In this document: positions 1-9,311 of the stretch, piece after piece
Layout of the letters: the number at the start of each line of letters is the position of its first letter
Position numbering within the stretch: position 1 is the first letter of the stretch
Assembly: GCA_004352715.1 (NCBI GenBank)
Contig: SCFE01000078.1
Span: forward strand, 712,583-741,628
Origin: Hofstenia miamia
Taxonomy: Eukaryota; Xenacoelomorpha; Acoela
Reading direction: 5' to 3'
DNA: 29,046 nt
Translations under genes and position numbers: made by a program
Notes under the pieces: generated by a model
Database searches by the model: none
Seen by the model: the letters and a program-made list of their open reading frames with translations, nothing else
Told to the model about the DNA's origin: nothing

Positions 1-23
1 TATATATATACATATACATATAT

Positions 24-1036
24 ATTCGTCGTTTGTAATTTATGCAGAATTTATATTCGTCATTTATAATCATTTTCATATATATACGCCGTTTGTAACA
101 ATATTCGTCGTTTGTAACCAAAATTTTTTTTTATATTAATGATGTTGCAATTTTAACAGTTTTTTAATCATATGCATTGCACTAGTGCCTATTCTATTTA
201 TTAGAGCCAATGACTTCCATAGTTGATTAATTTCTTGGCTACAGCAAAATCGAAAGTTTTGAACTTCAATAACCATATAATATTGTTAAGTACATAGTAA
301 TGATAGGTATTATACCATTTCCTATAAATCTTTAAAGAAATTTAGTAGATGTAGTTTTTTAATTTGGAAGCTAATGAACTAGGTTTGAAGTCGATCCAAG
401 CATTATTCACTGAGATATTAACGATTATTCCCCAAAATATAGGATCATGCCGGTATAGTGGGTTGTTAAAGGAAATTTCAAAATAAAAACAAATAAGTAA
501 TCCATATCCTACACATCTTGAAAGGACTTTAGTAGATGTAGTTTTTAATTTGGAAGCTAATGAACTAGGTTCGAAGTCGATCCAAGCATTATTCACTGAG
601 ATATTAACGATTATTCCCCAAAATATAGGATGAAGCCGGTATAGTGAGTTGTTCAAAATAATTTCAAAAAAAAACAAAGTAGTCCATAGCCTATGCATCT
701 TGAAAGGACTTTAGTAAATGTCGTTCTTTATTAAGGAGCTAATGAACTAGGTGTGAAGTTGATCCAAGCAGTTTTGCTGAGAAATTACAAACGACGAATA
801 TTTGTGAAAACCAGCAAAAAAATTTTTTTTTTCATTATAAATTTTTAGACCCATTAATCCAGTAGGATATATTTTTGAGAGGGTACTGAGATACACTAAC
901 TGAGAAAATTCGAAAATTTTGCATTTTCCTCAATTTTAAACCCCAAAAAGGCGATTCGTCGTTTGTAACAGTCATTTTTTTCAGAATTCGTCGTTTGTAA
1001 TGAAGTTTCACCATTAGTATGGTACAAACGACGAAT
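24..1036. mobile_element. Foldback/MITE-like element with TTCGTCGTTTGTA ends
   Basis: The outer ends are inverted copies of one motif. ATTCGTCGTTTGTAA lies at 24-38 and its reverse complement at 1023-1036, both set in AT-repeat DNA. Further forward copies lie at 103-117, 954-968 and 986-1000, variants at 55-70 and 84-98, and an internal inverted copy at 785-799. I see no transposase. Repeated ends plus inverted copies fit a non-autonomous foldback or MITE-type DNA element that inserted into TA-rich sequence. The exact ends are uncertain because the flanks are low-complexity AT, and no target duplication can be recognised there. Confidence 0.55.
344..782. repeat. Imperfect tandem repeat, about 185-bp unit
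   Basis: Two full units and a partial third begin with AGTAGATGTAG-like sequence at 344, 531 and 713, so the periods are 187 and 182 bp. Each unit contains CTAATGAACTAGG and GATCCAAGCA, and the two full units also share ACGATTATTCCCCAAAATAT. The array is inside the foldback element. A 118-codon minus-strand open frame across it is simply the same translation twice, so I do not call it a gene. Confidence 0.85.
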
Positions 1037-1047
1037 ATATATATATA

Positions 1048-1083
<36 letters not shown>
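1035..1083. repeat. (AT)n microsatellite
   Basis: This is an almost pure AT dinucleotide run with one phase break (TATTAATAT) near 1049. It lies at the right end of the foldback element, and about 50 bp downstream of the splice donor of the neighbouring minus-strand exon, so it is probably intronic. Confidence 0.95.
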
Positions 1084-1084
<1 letters not shown>

Positions 1085-1133
1085 CGATTAAGAAAAATGC
1101 ACAACGTGTATAACCTACATTAAAAAAATATAC

Positions 1134-1578
1134 CTGGATCCGGAGTTTGGCGATCTGGTTGATAGACGGGTCCTTTTGGTGGAGGATGCGTAATTGGTTG
1201 GCGATCTGGTCGATAATAAGGCTCATTCGAATGAACATGAGATATTGGCTGTCGATCTGGACGATAATGCGGCTCTTCTTTGTAATCAACAGGAACCCTT
1301 ACTTGTGAAGAGGGATGATATTCTTCCTCATCAGAAGGCGGTTGATATCTTCCAGGCCGTTTCCAAGTCACTTCAGATTCAGGATGATACGGTTCGGGCC
1401 GACGAGCATTATCATACATAATAAATTGTTCAGGCTCACGATATTGATCATTATTTCGATAAGGTCGCGGCTGAGATGCTCTAGGATCATTATGAGCGAC
1501 TTGTGGATTTTCATAATCAGCTTCATAATTATGATTAAAGTTTCCTTGAATATTGCTACCTATTGGACGCCGACTCAT
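1134..1578 (-). CDS. 5' coding exon of a Pro/Tyr/Arg-rich repeat protein (partial gene)
   Basis: This is a 445-nt exon of a gene I do not recognise. It starts at ATG 1578-1576, with an in-frame TAG at 1587-1585, so this is the first usable Met. The same AG could be a splice acceptor preceded by a T-rich stretch, which would make it a 5'UTR-containing exon 2. It ends at a good donor, CAG|GTATAT (GT at 1133-1132), in phase 1. The frame stays open only a few codons beyond this, so splicing is needed and the gene continues off the left edge. The 148 codons are very hydrophilic (Pro, Arg, Tyr, Asp, Asn, Gln), with no signal peptide or membrane segment. The C-terminal third has a 17-residue tandem repeat around Y-x-P-D-R-Q-P-I-[ST]-H, seen as two full units and one partial. 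The protein is probably an intrinsically disordered linker or scaffold; function unknown. Confidence 0.6.
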
Positions 1579-2749
1579 TGCCTTCTAAATGGACAAATCA
1601 ATTTGAATATGAAATAAATCCCGTCTTATACTAACTCAAAACAAATTTTCGAATTTAAGTATGGTCAACACGCTACCTACCATATGAGATCAGTTAGATC
1701 ACATACCAGAAATACAAATACATCTTTTCAAATAAAATTTTGAGCTCTAAATTGTTAATCCTAAATATTAGTCTCATAAAAGTTATAATTCAATGAATCA
1801 CACTATCGTAGGTAATGGATTAATATGTAATTAACCCGACGTACCACCACATCAAATATCAGTGAAGGATATTATACTGAACAATTCCTATGTTACTTCT
1901 ATACATTTCCTAGGTAAATATTTACAACTAAAATTAGCAAGAATAAAATTAATTCAAAACTATAAAAATCGTTCAAAAAGCAAAAAATATGGAAATTTGC
2001 AAATTCAACATGAAAAATTATAAGAAAAAAATTCAAGAGTCAGGTACAGCATCATCTTTACATCCAAAAGTAACACGCAAAAATGGATTCAAATTCGAAC
2101 ACATAAATCTGGAATTGGTATTGCAAACCCTGTTTTTTACAGTAACATAGAATCTTTTTAGATTTTTCAATGGCAATAAACGGCCATTTTGAACCGTCTT
2201 CTTAATCTTTTTGTAGGCCTAGATAACAAATCCTTCACCCTTTATTGCAAACAGAAGTTCGTTACCCTAAACTTTTTGAATATCATTAACTATTTTATTG
2301 CCAAGGTAGAATTAATATAATTTTGCTTGTGAATGCCTGAAATATGTAAATATACGAGAAAACAAACAAATTCCTATTGGCAGTCAAAGTGTTCGAAATC
2401 AACATACCGTTCATAAATAAAAATTTAATGCCTAAAATTATTGTTCTATTTAACATTCAAATAGCTTAAATATTATATGAATAACTTATTTTAATGTGAA
2501 AGTTGAAACACAATGACAAAAGCGCAATACGTATAGTCGTACTGAGTTTTTTGTTAATTTAATGGCAACATTTTATGGCGGACGTCATTCATATGAAAAG
2601 TAATGCTCCTAAAATTTTTACCTTTAATATTTTTTGAATAAAGCTTAATTTTTTGTTAGAAAAATTAATTTAGAAATTTAAAAAATTGGTATTATATTTT
2701 TTGGATTTATTAAAAAATTTATTTTTCGTGAATAGCCCTTTTAAATTAA
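1579..2749. other. AT-rich non-coding stretch upstream of the repeat-protein exon
   Basis: I see no convincing coding sequence. Minus-strand donor-like sites occur near 1706 (CTG|GTATGTG) and 2407 (ACG|GTATGTTG). They could end untranslated first exons of the gene beginning at 1578, but nothing else supports them. No RNA gene or clear repeat was recognised. Confidence 0.4.
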
Positions 2750-3269
2750 ATCAGAGTATTCAAGGCCTTGAATTTTTTAAGATTGAAGATTGAATTGTTT
2801 GGTGGGATTGAGATTGGGATTGAGTCAATCCCTGTCTTTAAAGATTGAGATTGGGATTGAATTTAAGGATGAAATTGACACTAAAATAGACCTTCTACAG
2901 CCAATAAAATAAGACTTAAACAAGGTTTTTGACGCCATTTTTTACATTAGAAAGTAGAGCTTCTGCAGGCAATAAAACAGGTTTAAATAAGGTTTAAATT
3001 ATTATATAATAGACCTTCTACTGAGAATAAAATAAAGGCAAAATAATAAACAAATAGCATAAAACTGCGTCCTGATTTCCCTGGAAATCCAAATCTAAAA
3101 CGAAGATTCAGTGTAATACATAATATTTTGAAATAAAAACAAAATAAAGATTGGGATTGGGTTTGAGATTGAATTTTTGACAATTTTGGGATTGGAATTG
3201 AGATTGAATTGGGGAAAGATTGGGATTGAGATTGGGCTTGAGATTGGGATCGGGATTGAATACTCTGAT
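2750..3269. mobile_element. MITE-like element with 14-bp inverted ends and GATTGG arrays
   Basis: ATCAGAGTATTCAA at 2750-2763 recurs as its exact reverse complement at 3256-3269. Inside each end is an array of imperfect GATTGGGATTGAGATT-type repeats (about 2800-2865 and 3148-3255). The middle holds three spaced copies of a motif like AGACCTTCTAC..CAATAAAA (near 2888, 2954 and 3007). There is no transposase. Inverted ends plus subterminal arrays suggest a short non-autonomous element. The arrays run in the same orientation at both ends, so it is not a simple hairpin. Confidence 0.5.
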
Positions 3270-4079
3270 ATGAACCTTTGAAAATCAGTAAAGCAAAATG
3301 TCCTAGGATTGTCTTAAGAAAACTTGTCTAGTATTATAAGCATTGTATTGTGAAGCGTAAGCTAGTTCATGAAAAGTTTAAATGCACAAAATGAAATTTT
3401 ATGATTTTATTTGTGGAAGGTAGAAGAAAGGAATCTAACTTTATGTAAGTGAGGGATAACAAATCACAAAAAATAGAAATTGCAATAATGAAAAGTACAT
3501 AATATGCTCAATTGACAATATTTTTGTTGAAAAATTCATTAATCATAAACTTAATGACTAAAAAATTATATGAAAATTTTGCCAAAGTTCTATATGCTTG
3601 TATTTTTAAATAGGATAGTTGGTACTTTTTATCAACATATGAAATCTTAAAACTGACATAGGGAACCTTGCGATCGACAAAGCAAATCTTTATCACAATA
3701 TGAACAAAAATTTAGCATGAATGAGGTATACATACCAATTATTTCAAAAGGGACATCAAAATTTATTCTTAGCAGTCATTTATTGAGTTGTAATTTAGAT
3801 TAAATGACAAAATATTACACTAGATTTTATAAAAAAAACTCCGATAAATATTTTAATGTACCCATCTATTGTTATTGATCTTCATACCTTTTCATGCTAA
3901 ATTTTTGTTCTTATTTCCTAAAGATTTGCTATGTTGATCCCAAGGTTCTGAATGTTGGTTTCAAGATTTTGTATGTTGATAAAAATTACTACAAATAGGC
4001 TTGAAAAGATGTCTAATATTTTAGCAAAGGATTTCAAGTTACCCATTCTGAGTTCAACTTTTTACTTATGAATATAATT
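3270..4079. other. AT-rich non-coding stretch, no feature recognised
   Basis: I found no gene, RNA or repeat that I can support. A minus-strand donor-like site (TTG|GTATGTATAC) lies near 3735, and a 62-codon open frame occupies 3508-3696. The frame has no codon pattern or splice context that would make it credible. Confidence 0.4.
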
Positions 4080-4084
4080 CTCAA

Positions 4085-4900
4085 TATATGTGACCCTATC
4101 TGCAAAAATTGACCTAAAGGGCTAAAAATCAAAAATTGACTTTTCCATGCCAAAATTATACTTATATGGCTATGAAAAAAATTACCATGTTTGAAAGCTC
4201 AATTTCAATTATTTCTTGGAAATTGGATGAAATTACTTTAAGAGGTCATCTCATTTTTACACCAAAAATTCCTGCCTTTCCTGGGTGGAAATCAGAAAGT
4301 ATATAATATTTCATATGAATTTCAATTTACTGTAATTTTGTTAATAATTAAGATATTAATGTTCAATTTGAAGTATAGATACATCATATCAAAATATTCA
4401 ATAATCCGTCAAAATTTTAGAATTTCAAGATCACGGAGTCAAGGTCGAGGTCATTCAATGAAAATTTTGCAAGATTTTCCCTATATTTCAAGTTATTTTT
4501 AATAAATGAGGTATTGAATTATGCAGAAAGATAAAAAACATCTAAGAATTAAGGAAGATGCATATTAGGTCATATTGAGATTATTGTGGTATCCAATTAA
4601 CATCACTGGTTGAAATCATGTGACCTTGCTCAGGAGTTTCAGTTTTCATGCACAAGTTAGGGAAAATATCTCTGAAATCAGTTTAAAATTAAAAATTCAA
4701 TATTTTGCAAGTCCCTTCATAACAAAGACAACTAATTATATTTTGAATTATAGAATCTTTGTATCAAGCATTTGTAAAATAATTAAAACTTTGAAGGCCA
4801 CAGCGTCGAGGTCAAAGTCATTTAATCATACTTTTCATGATTTTTTGTGCTATTTGTCATTTTCTTTTCATATTGGTACTAAATGATACCAACTAAGAAA
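4085..4900. repeat. Degenerate repeat carrying AGGTCA-type motifs
   Basis: Two diverged stretches resemble each other: about 4430-4560 (GTCAAGGTCGAGGTCATT) and about 4795-4900 (CGTCGAGGTCAAAGTCATTT). Each has two AGGTCA/AAGTCA half-site-like motifs followed by a T-rich tail. A further TTGACCTAAAGG lies near 4112. Direct AGGTCA motifs are nuclear-receptor half-sites in animals, but here they lie inside a repeated unit. I read this as an old interspersed repeat, not a regulatory element. Confidence 0.4.
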
Positions 4901-4951
4901 ATCTATGAATAACAGAACAAGAAGGTATAAATTAAAGACATTTAAGAACAC

Positions 4952-4957
4952 TTTATT
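4952..4957 (-). promoter_or_regulatory. Probable polyadenylation signal AATAAA
   Basis: On the minus strand AATAAA lies about 60 nt downstream of the stop codon at 5018-5016. That is a normal distance for a short 3' UTR and supports the terminal exon call next to it. Confidence 0.45.
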
Positions 4958-5015
4958 ATACATATAATAATATATGGAACAGCAATTTCAGGTCAAGGCT
5001 GGTAATCAGCAGAAT

Positions 5016-5254
5016 TCACTCAGTCTTGTACTGTGTTTCTTTGTTGCTTGAGGTAAGAATTTGATCCCCTTCATCCTCTGGATCAGACAAATGCAGAGTT
5101 AATTCATCATCACTACCTTCAGATTCCGCATCTTTCACCAACACATTCTCATCTGTTTCTTCCAGAGAAATGTTGTAATCCTCTTCAATCTTGGATAGAA
5201 TTTGGACCAGATTACTATCAATTTTCTTAGAATAAAACACCTTTGGATCAATAA
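5016..5254 (-). CDS. Acidic 3'-terminal coding exon of an unidentified gene
   Basis: The exon starts after a textbook acceptor, a long T-rich tract ending ATTTCAG at 5255, and ends at TGA 5018-5016. About 79 codons follow the split first codon. The frame has no ATG at its start, as expected for an internal or last exon. The first half is helix-like (SNLVQILSKIEEDYNISLEE). The second half is strongly acidic (AESEGSDDELTLHLSDPEDE) and probably a disordered tail. The phase matches the 49-nt exon at 5522-5570, giving VINIIDPK across the junction. I do not recognise the family. A weak resemblance to the C-terminal part of IST1-type ESCRT proteins came to mind but is too short to claim. Confidence 0.6.
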
Positions 5255-5521
5255 CTGAAATAAATAAGAAAAAAAATTTATAAAAATAAATATGTTATAC
5301 TATTTAGTCATAATGTCCCCCTGTATTCTTGACTCTGCAACACAGCCCCTCAGTACAACATTCATATGCAAGGCATGAGTGGGTCAGAGGCTAGGAAATG
5401 CTATGGAAAAGTGAACTTACTTCTCCAAACTTTACAGTTAATTTACTAGGTTTTGGGGGATATTATGGCTACATATGGATACTATAAGGTATTTAATATG
5501 ATATAGAACATATATACTTAC

Positions 5522-5570
5522 TGTTTATGACTTGAAATGTGCTGATATTGTCAAAAGAGGAGGATTGCTG
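5522..5570 (-). CDS. 49-nt internal coding exon, same gene
   Basis: It is bounded by a TAG acceptor at 5573-5571 and a consensus donor A|GTAAGT (5521-5516). The open reading is QQSSSFDNISTFQVIN plus one nucleotide, which completes a codon with the first two bases of the 5254 exon. The acceptor is a TAGCAG (NAGNAG) tandem, so an isoform without the first Gln is possible. Support comes from both splice sites and the phase match. Exon size and weak pyrimidine content argue for caution. Confidence 0.5.
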
Positions 5571-5834
5571 CTATAAAACATGAAACTACAGTCTCTGCAA
5601 CAGTTTGATATCATGTGTTATTACTTGACCTATTTCTGATGTCATTTTCTCTGTTTTAATTTCAAGCTTGTTAGGGTCAAAATCGCCAATAGAATCACAT
5701 ATTTGAAAAAAATCATGAGTTCTTGGAGATATAATTATTAATCTTCAGTTGACATTGAAACTGAAAATTTAGAAAATTAAGATAATTGATTTTCTAATAT
5801 ATTTTTTCAATTGAGTTTTGATTATCTATGAAAG

Positions 5835-6474
5835 TTACATCAAAAAGGAAATACATTAAATAGGAAATTACTTTGAATGGAAAACACAATAATTGTGAAA
5901 ATTCTTAGAAGGGAAAATACATTGAAAAAGCATACCTTTACTCAGCATGTATTGTACACATGCAATGCATTGAAATAATAAAATAGCAAAAATGTTAAAA
6001 ATTCATAATAATGAGAATCAAAATAAAAAATTCATCATACTAGTATTAAATAAAGCATTTAAAAAATAGCATTTTGTAGTTTTTTAATCTTTGTTTTATA
6101 TGCAATTATAATTATGTAAATATCACAAGTAATTTGGGAATTGTGGTGTTACACTTTTAATGGTACTCTTTTGTATTTTAACAAAGAATTGTGACATTTC
6201 TGAATGTTTCATATTTTATGTCTTCTTTCTGCATGGGTGTCATTAACCATGCTTTTATAATTCAATTGTTTGCCTTCAACTAGTTTTAGTTTCTTTTAAC
6301 ATGTATATTTGAAATGTCAAAATTGTTTTTGTAGAATCACAAACTTGTGTTTCTGTGAAAATTTAAAATTTGATATATATTTTTTCTAAATAATTTTCTT
6401 TTCCATGTATTTTCTTTCTAAGATATTTCTTTTTCAATGTATTTTCCATTTGATGTAATTTCTGTACATCATTT
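5835..6474. repeat. Imperfect inverted repeat (arms about 5835-5932 and 6385-6474)
   Basis: The left arm contains TTACATCAAAAAGGAAATAC and GGGAAAATACATTGAAAAAG. The right arm read on the minus strand contains TTACATCAAATGGAAAATAC and ATACATTGAAAAAGAAAT. Both arms are built from short GGAAAATACATTGAAAAAG-like units. The loop of about 450 bp is AT-rich with nothing recognised. It lies in the presumed intron of the minus-strand gene and is probably a decayed foldback repeat. Confidence 0.45.
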
Positions 6475-6779
6475 TGACATTTCTTTAAAGTTTGAGTTGT
6501 TAAAATTTTAGAGTACTCAAAAAGACTGACTCCAACCTTTTGGATATTTGAAAATTGTGAGAAATGGACACAATTATGGGTGAGTGTGCTTGAATGAAAT
6601 TTTGGGTATTCATATGCTTATGTAGTAATTCTAGTAATATGCAGGAATAGGCTAGTGTGCATATTTTTGCCAGGTGTGGATAGGCATGGGTAGTGTTTCC
6701 ACTGCACATTTTGTAAATTTTAAGTAAGATTTTCCTTCAAAATTTTCAATATAGCATCCCATGAGGTCAGCAGCTCTAT

Positions 6780-7064
6780 TGTAGAATCATGGGGGAGCTC
6801 TGGCTACTCTAGCAGTACTGGGAAACTCAAGAGTTAAGATCAAAGGTTGCAAAGTTTACTGTAGCAGAGAGTGACCCACATTCCAACAAAAGAAAGAAAC
6901 ATTGGTGGTTTACCAATTTGCCTAATAAATACAGAAATTCCAGAAAGAACTCCAACAGTGACCATTCACACAGCATCATGGTGAAGCCATATCCATGCTA
7001 ATTGTGTGTCTCAAGTTGCAATTTCTAGCCCAACAATTTATCTCAGAGTTCTTTTATCTCAGCT
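6780..7064. repeat. Dispersed repeat, copy 1 (uninterrupted)
   Basis: It starts TGTAGAATCATGGGGGAGC and shares long blocks with 9088-9311, such as GCAGAGAGTGACCCACATTC, GCTAATTGTGTGTCTCAAG and CAATTTATCTCAGAGTTC. It continues past TATCTCAG into CTCATGTAAATAA, so it represents the state without the LTR that interrupts copy 2. It holds about 65 bp absent from copy 2, between two CCAACA motifs. Family unknown; no coding sequence seen. Confidence 0.75.
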
Positions 7065-7885
7065 CATGTAAATAAATAACAAACAAAAGGCACATAATTG
7101 CTGTGCATTCACATTTGCCAATGGCATAGTATATTTGCAGTGTGTTAATTTTATGTGCATGAACAAATTGATTGAATAAAAAGTTATTATTCCCTACAGA
7201 TAATCATAACCTAAAGCAACCACAATTCAGGTTGTCACTGTTAAGGAGCTATTTGGCATCCCAGACCCAGTGCAGTTTCCTCCTGAATTGTTGCTGGATC
7301 TTAAGCATTATTATCATAACAAAATCCTTGATGATAAATCTAAAACAGGTTACTAGATAATAAAAGTGAAAAAGATAAAACTCAGTTGAAGGAAGATAAA
7401 TTTATTGTGTGCTTCACTACAGTGTTCTCAGATATTTATTACAAAATCTGTAAATTATTACCTGGACACTGTTTACAGTTTCAAACACAATTTCCCTTGC
7501 AAAGTTAAAAAAAGCAATCACACATAATTTAAACCAAGAGGACAAATAATAATTCTATCAAATACCTACACTAAAAAATGTGAACAAATTGAATTAAAGA
7601 AATTGATACAAATTGGTAGCACCTAATCATCAAATCAGGACGTCAAAGAGACGTAACACTATTTTCAGAGTGCCAAATAAAATAAAATCAAAAAATAGGG
7701 CCCCAAGTAACTCTACACTATCTGCAAGATGTCAGTCTTTATTTAACTTTGTGGTAATCAGAAAACTAACCTATTTTAACTTAGGATTAAAAAGAACTTC
7801 TCATTTTGGTGAGCTGCTAGAGCAATTTCTTAGTTGAATGTGGAAAACTGCTATGTAGAAGAAAGGTTCTATATTAAATACATAC
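7065..7885. other. AT-rich stretch, no gene recognised
   Basis: Short plus-strand frames (for example 7172-7360 and 7613-7837) lack splice context and look accidental. No repeat or RNA was recognised. The stretch lies in a putative intron of the minus-strand gene. Confidence 0.4.
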
Positions 7886-7927
7886 CATATGTGGATCCAC
7901 AATGCTCAATGTTGCAAATATATCATA
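7886..7927 (-). CDS. Tentative small upstream exon (42 nt)
   Basis: Acceptor TTCTTCAAAG is followed by 14 whole codons (YDIFATLSIVDPHM) and a donor ATG|GTATGT (7885-7880). Both ends are phase 0, which fits the 5522-5570 exon read from its first base. It is kept only because sites and phases are compatible with the neighbouring exons; chance remains likely for so short an exon. Confidence 0.28.
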
Positions 7928-8069
7928 CTTTGAAGAATGCATTCAGTTAACCACATGTGATGTTAGATAAAGCTTGCTATCTTTTAATCATCAACACAAT
8001 CAATCAGTACTGATTAATTGGCCTTACATTAGATGAAAGATCAATGCATCAACCTATTATTGCACTTAC

Positions 8070-8113
8070 CACCAGCATGTTAAGCAAACACTGTACATAA
8101 ATGAAATCAGGAG
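8070..8113 (-). CDS. Tentative small upstream exon (44 nt)
   Basis: Acceptor ATATTTCTTAG (8115-8114) and donor GTG|GTAAGT (8069-8064) are both good. In the frame that ends in phase 0 it reads PDFIYVQCLLNMLV after two leading bases, matching the 7886-7927 candidate. A phase-compatible donor for a further exon lies at 8396. This remains a splice-site-based guess. Confidence 0.3.
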
Positions 8114-9087
8114 CTAAGAAATATTTCAAATGTTCCTTATATCTTGTGAATTATTATATATTTGTTTCCAATGAACAGGATATGGAAAACTTACAATAAG
8201 CCTAAATGTAAATGTATATTAACATCAAAAATCTTTCTATATCTCATTGCTACTTTTATTTATCATAAAACAAATTTCATTGTATAAATCTTTTCCATGT
8301 ACATGTTTATAAGAAATTCATTGATATAAAAATATTTGCTATTGCTATCAGCATTAAAATAAATTAATAACTGCTATTTTTACATTTCCATTTACCAGTT
8401 GTATATGGCATTGAATATGTCCATGCCTGACTTTGAATTTTATTTTCAAATGCTGAATAGAGTAGAAGCAAAAAGTTTGAATATAAACAATTAACTTCAA
8501 CTTTTAATTATATTTTAGAAATAGGCTAATATTTCAAATACAATATACTTGATAACATGCAGTCTTAAAAAACATATTCAAAAGAGACTGATTATCCAAC
8601 AATCCATTGGGCAAAGCAAAAGTGGAGTTCTATTGCTAATACCAAATTCAATTATTTCAAAACAAAAAAGCAATTGCTAAATTTATCTTAATGTCCAAAT
8701 AAGAAATTCAGCAATTTTTTTAATTGAGCAACTAGAATCAGGGTTTTTGAGCAGAGCTTGAATTATTTGGGCTTAGCTCAAATTTTTACATTTTGAGTTT
8801 GAATATTTTTTAGTAAAATTCCAAGTTTGCTTGAGATTATTAATATTCTGTTTTTTAGTAAAAAAATTTCAATTTTTATAATAATGCTCAATTTTGTAGC
8901 CTAAAATTAATCAAGAAATTGAACCTTAAAATAATTGATTTTTTACAATAATTGCAAATGAATTCTTTATTGAGTTTGAGTTTGAATATTAATGATTTAT
9001 CTTCCAAATTAGTATTCTCAAGTTTTGCAAAGTAATTCCAGTTTTAACATTCTGATTAGAAAAAGAATTACTTTTTGCTTGATCTAA
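8114..9087. other. AT-rich non-coding stretch
   Basis: No supported gene. Around 8740-9010 there is repetitive TTGAGTTTGAATATT-like low-complexity sequence, probably an old decayed repeat. Confidence 0.4.
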
Positions 9088-9311
9088 TGTAGAATCTTGG
9101 GGGAGCTCTGGCAACTCTGGCAGTACTGGGTAAATCAAGAGTTTAGATCAAAGGTTGCAAAGTCTAGCAGAGAGTGACCCACATTCCAACAGAAAACAAT
9201 TCACACAGCATCATGCTGAAGCCATCCTTACTCACCAAGGTGCTAATTGTGTGTCTCAAGTATTAATTTACAGCTGAATAAACAATTTATCTCAGAGTTC
9301 TCTTATCTCAG
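9088..9311. repeat. Dispersed repeat, copy 2, cut by the LTR
   Basis: It begins TGTAGAATCTTGGGGGAGC and matches 6780-7064 with a deletion of about 65 bp. The match stops exactly after TTATCTCAG at 9311, where the LTR starts. Comparison with copy 1 therefore acts as an empty site and fixes the left edge of the retrotransposon insertion. The five bases before the LTR are CTCAG. Confidence 0.75.

Noticed and set aside
342-698. 118-codon minus-strand open frame with an internal duplication
   Set aside because: It is the translation of two tandem DNA repeat units inside a foldback element; there is no protein family signal and no splice context.
6500-6709. 69-codon minus-strand frame in the AT-rich stretch
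   Set aside because: Length is expected by chance and there are no supporting splice sites or motifs.
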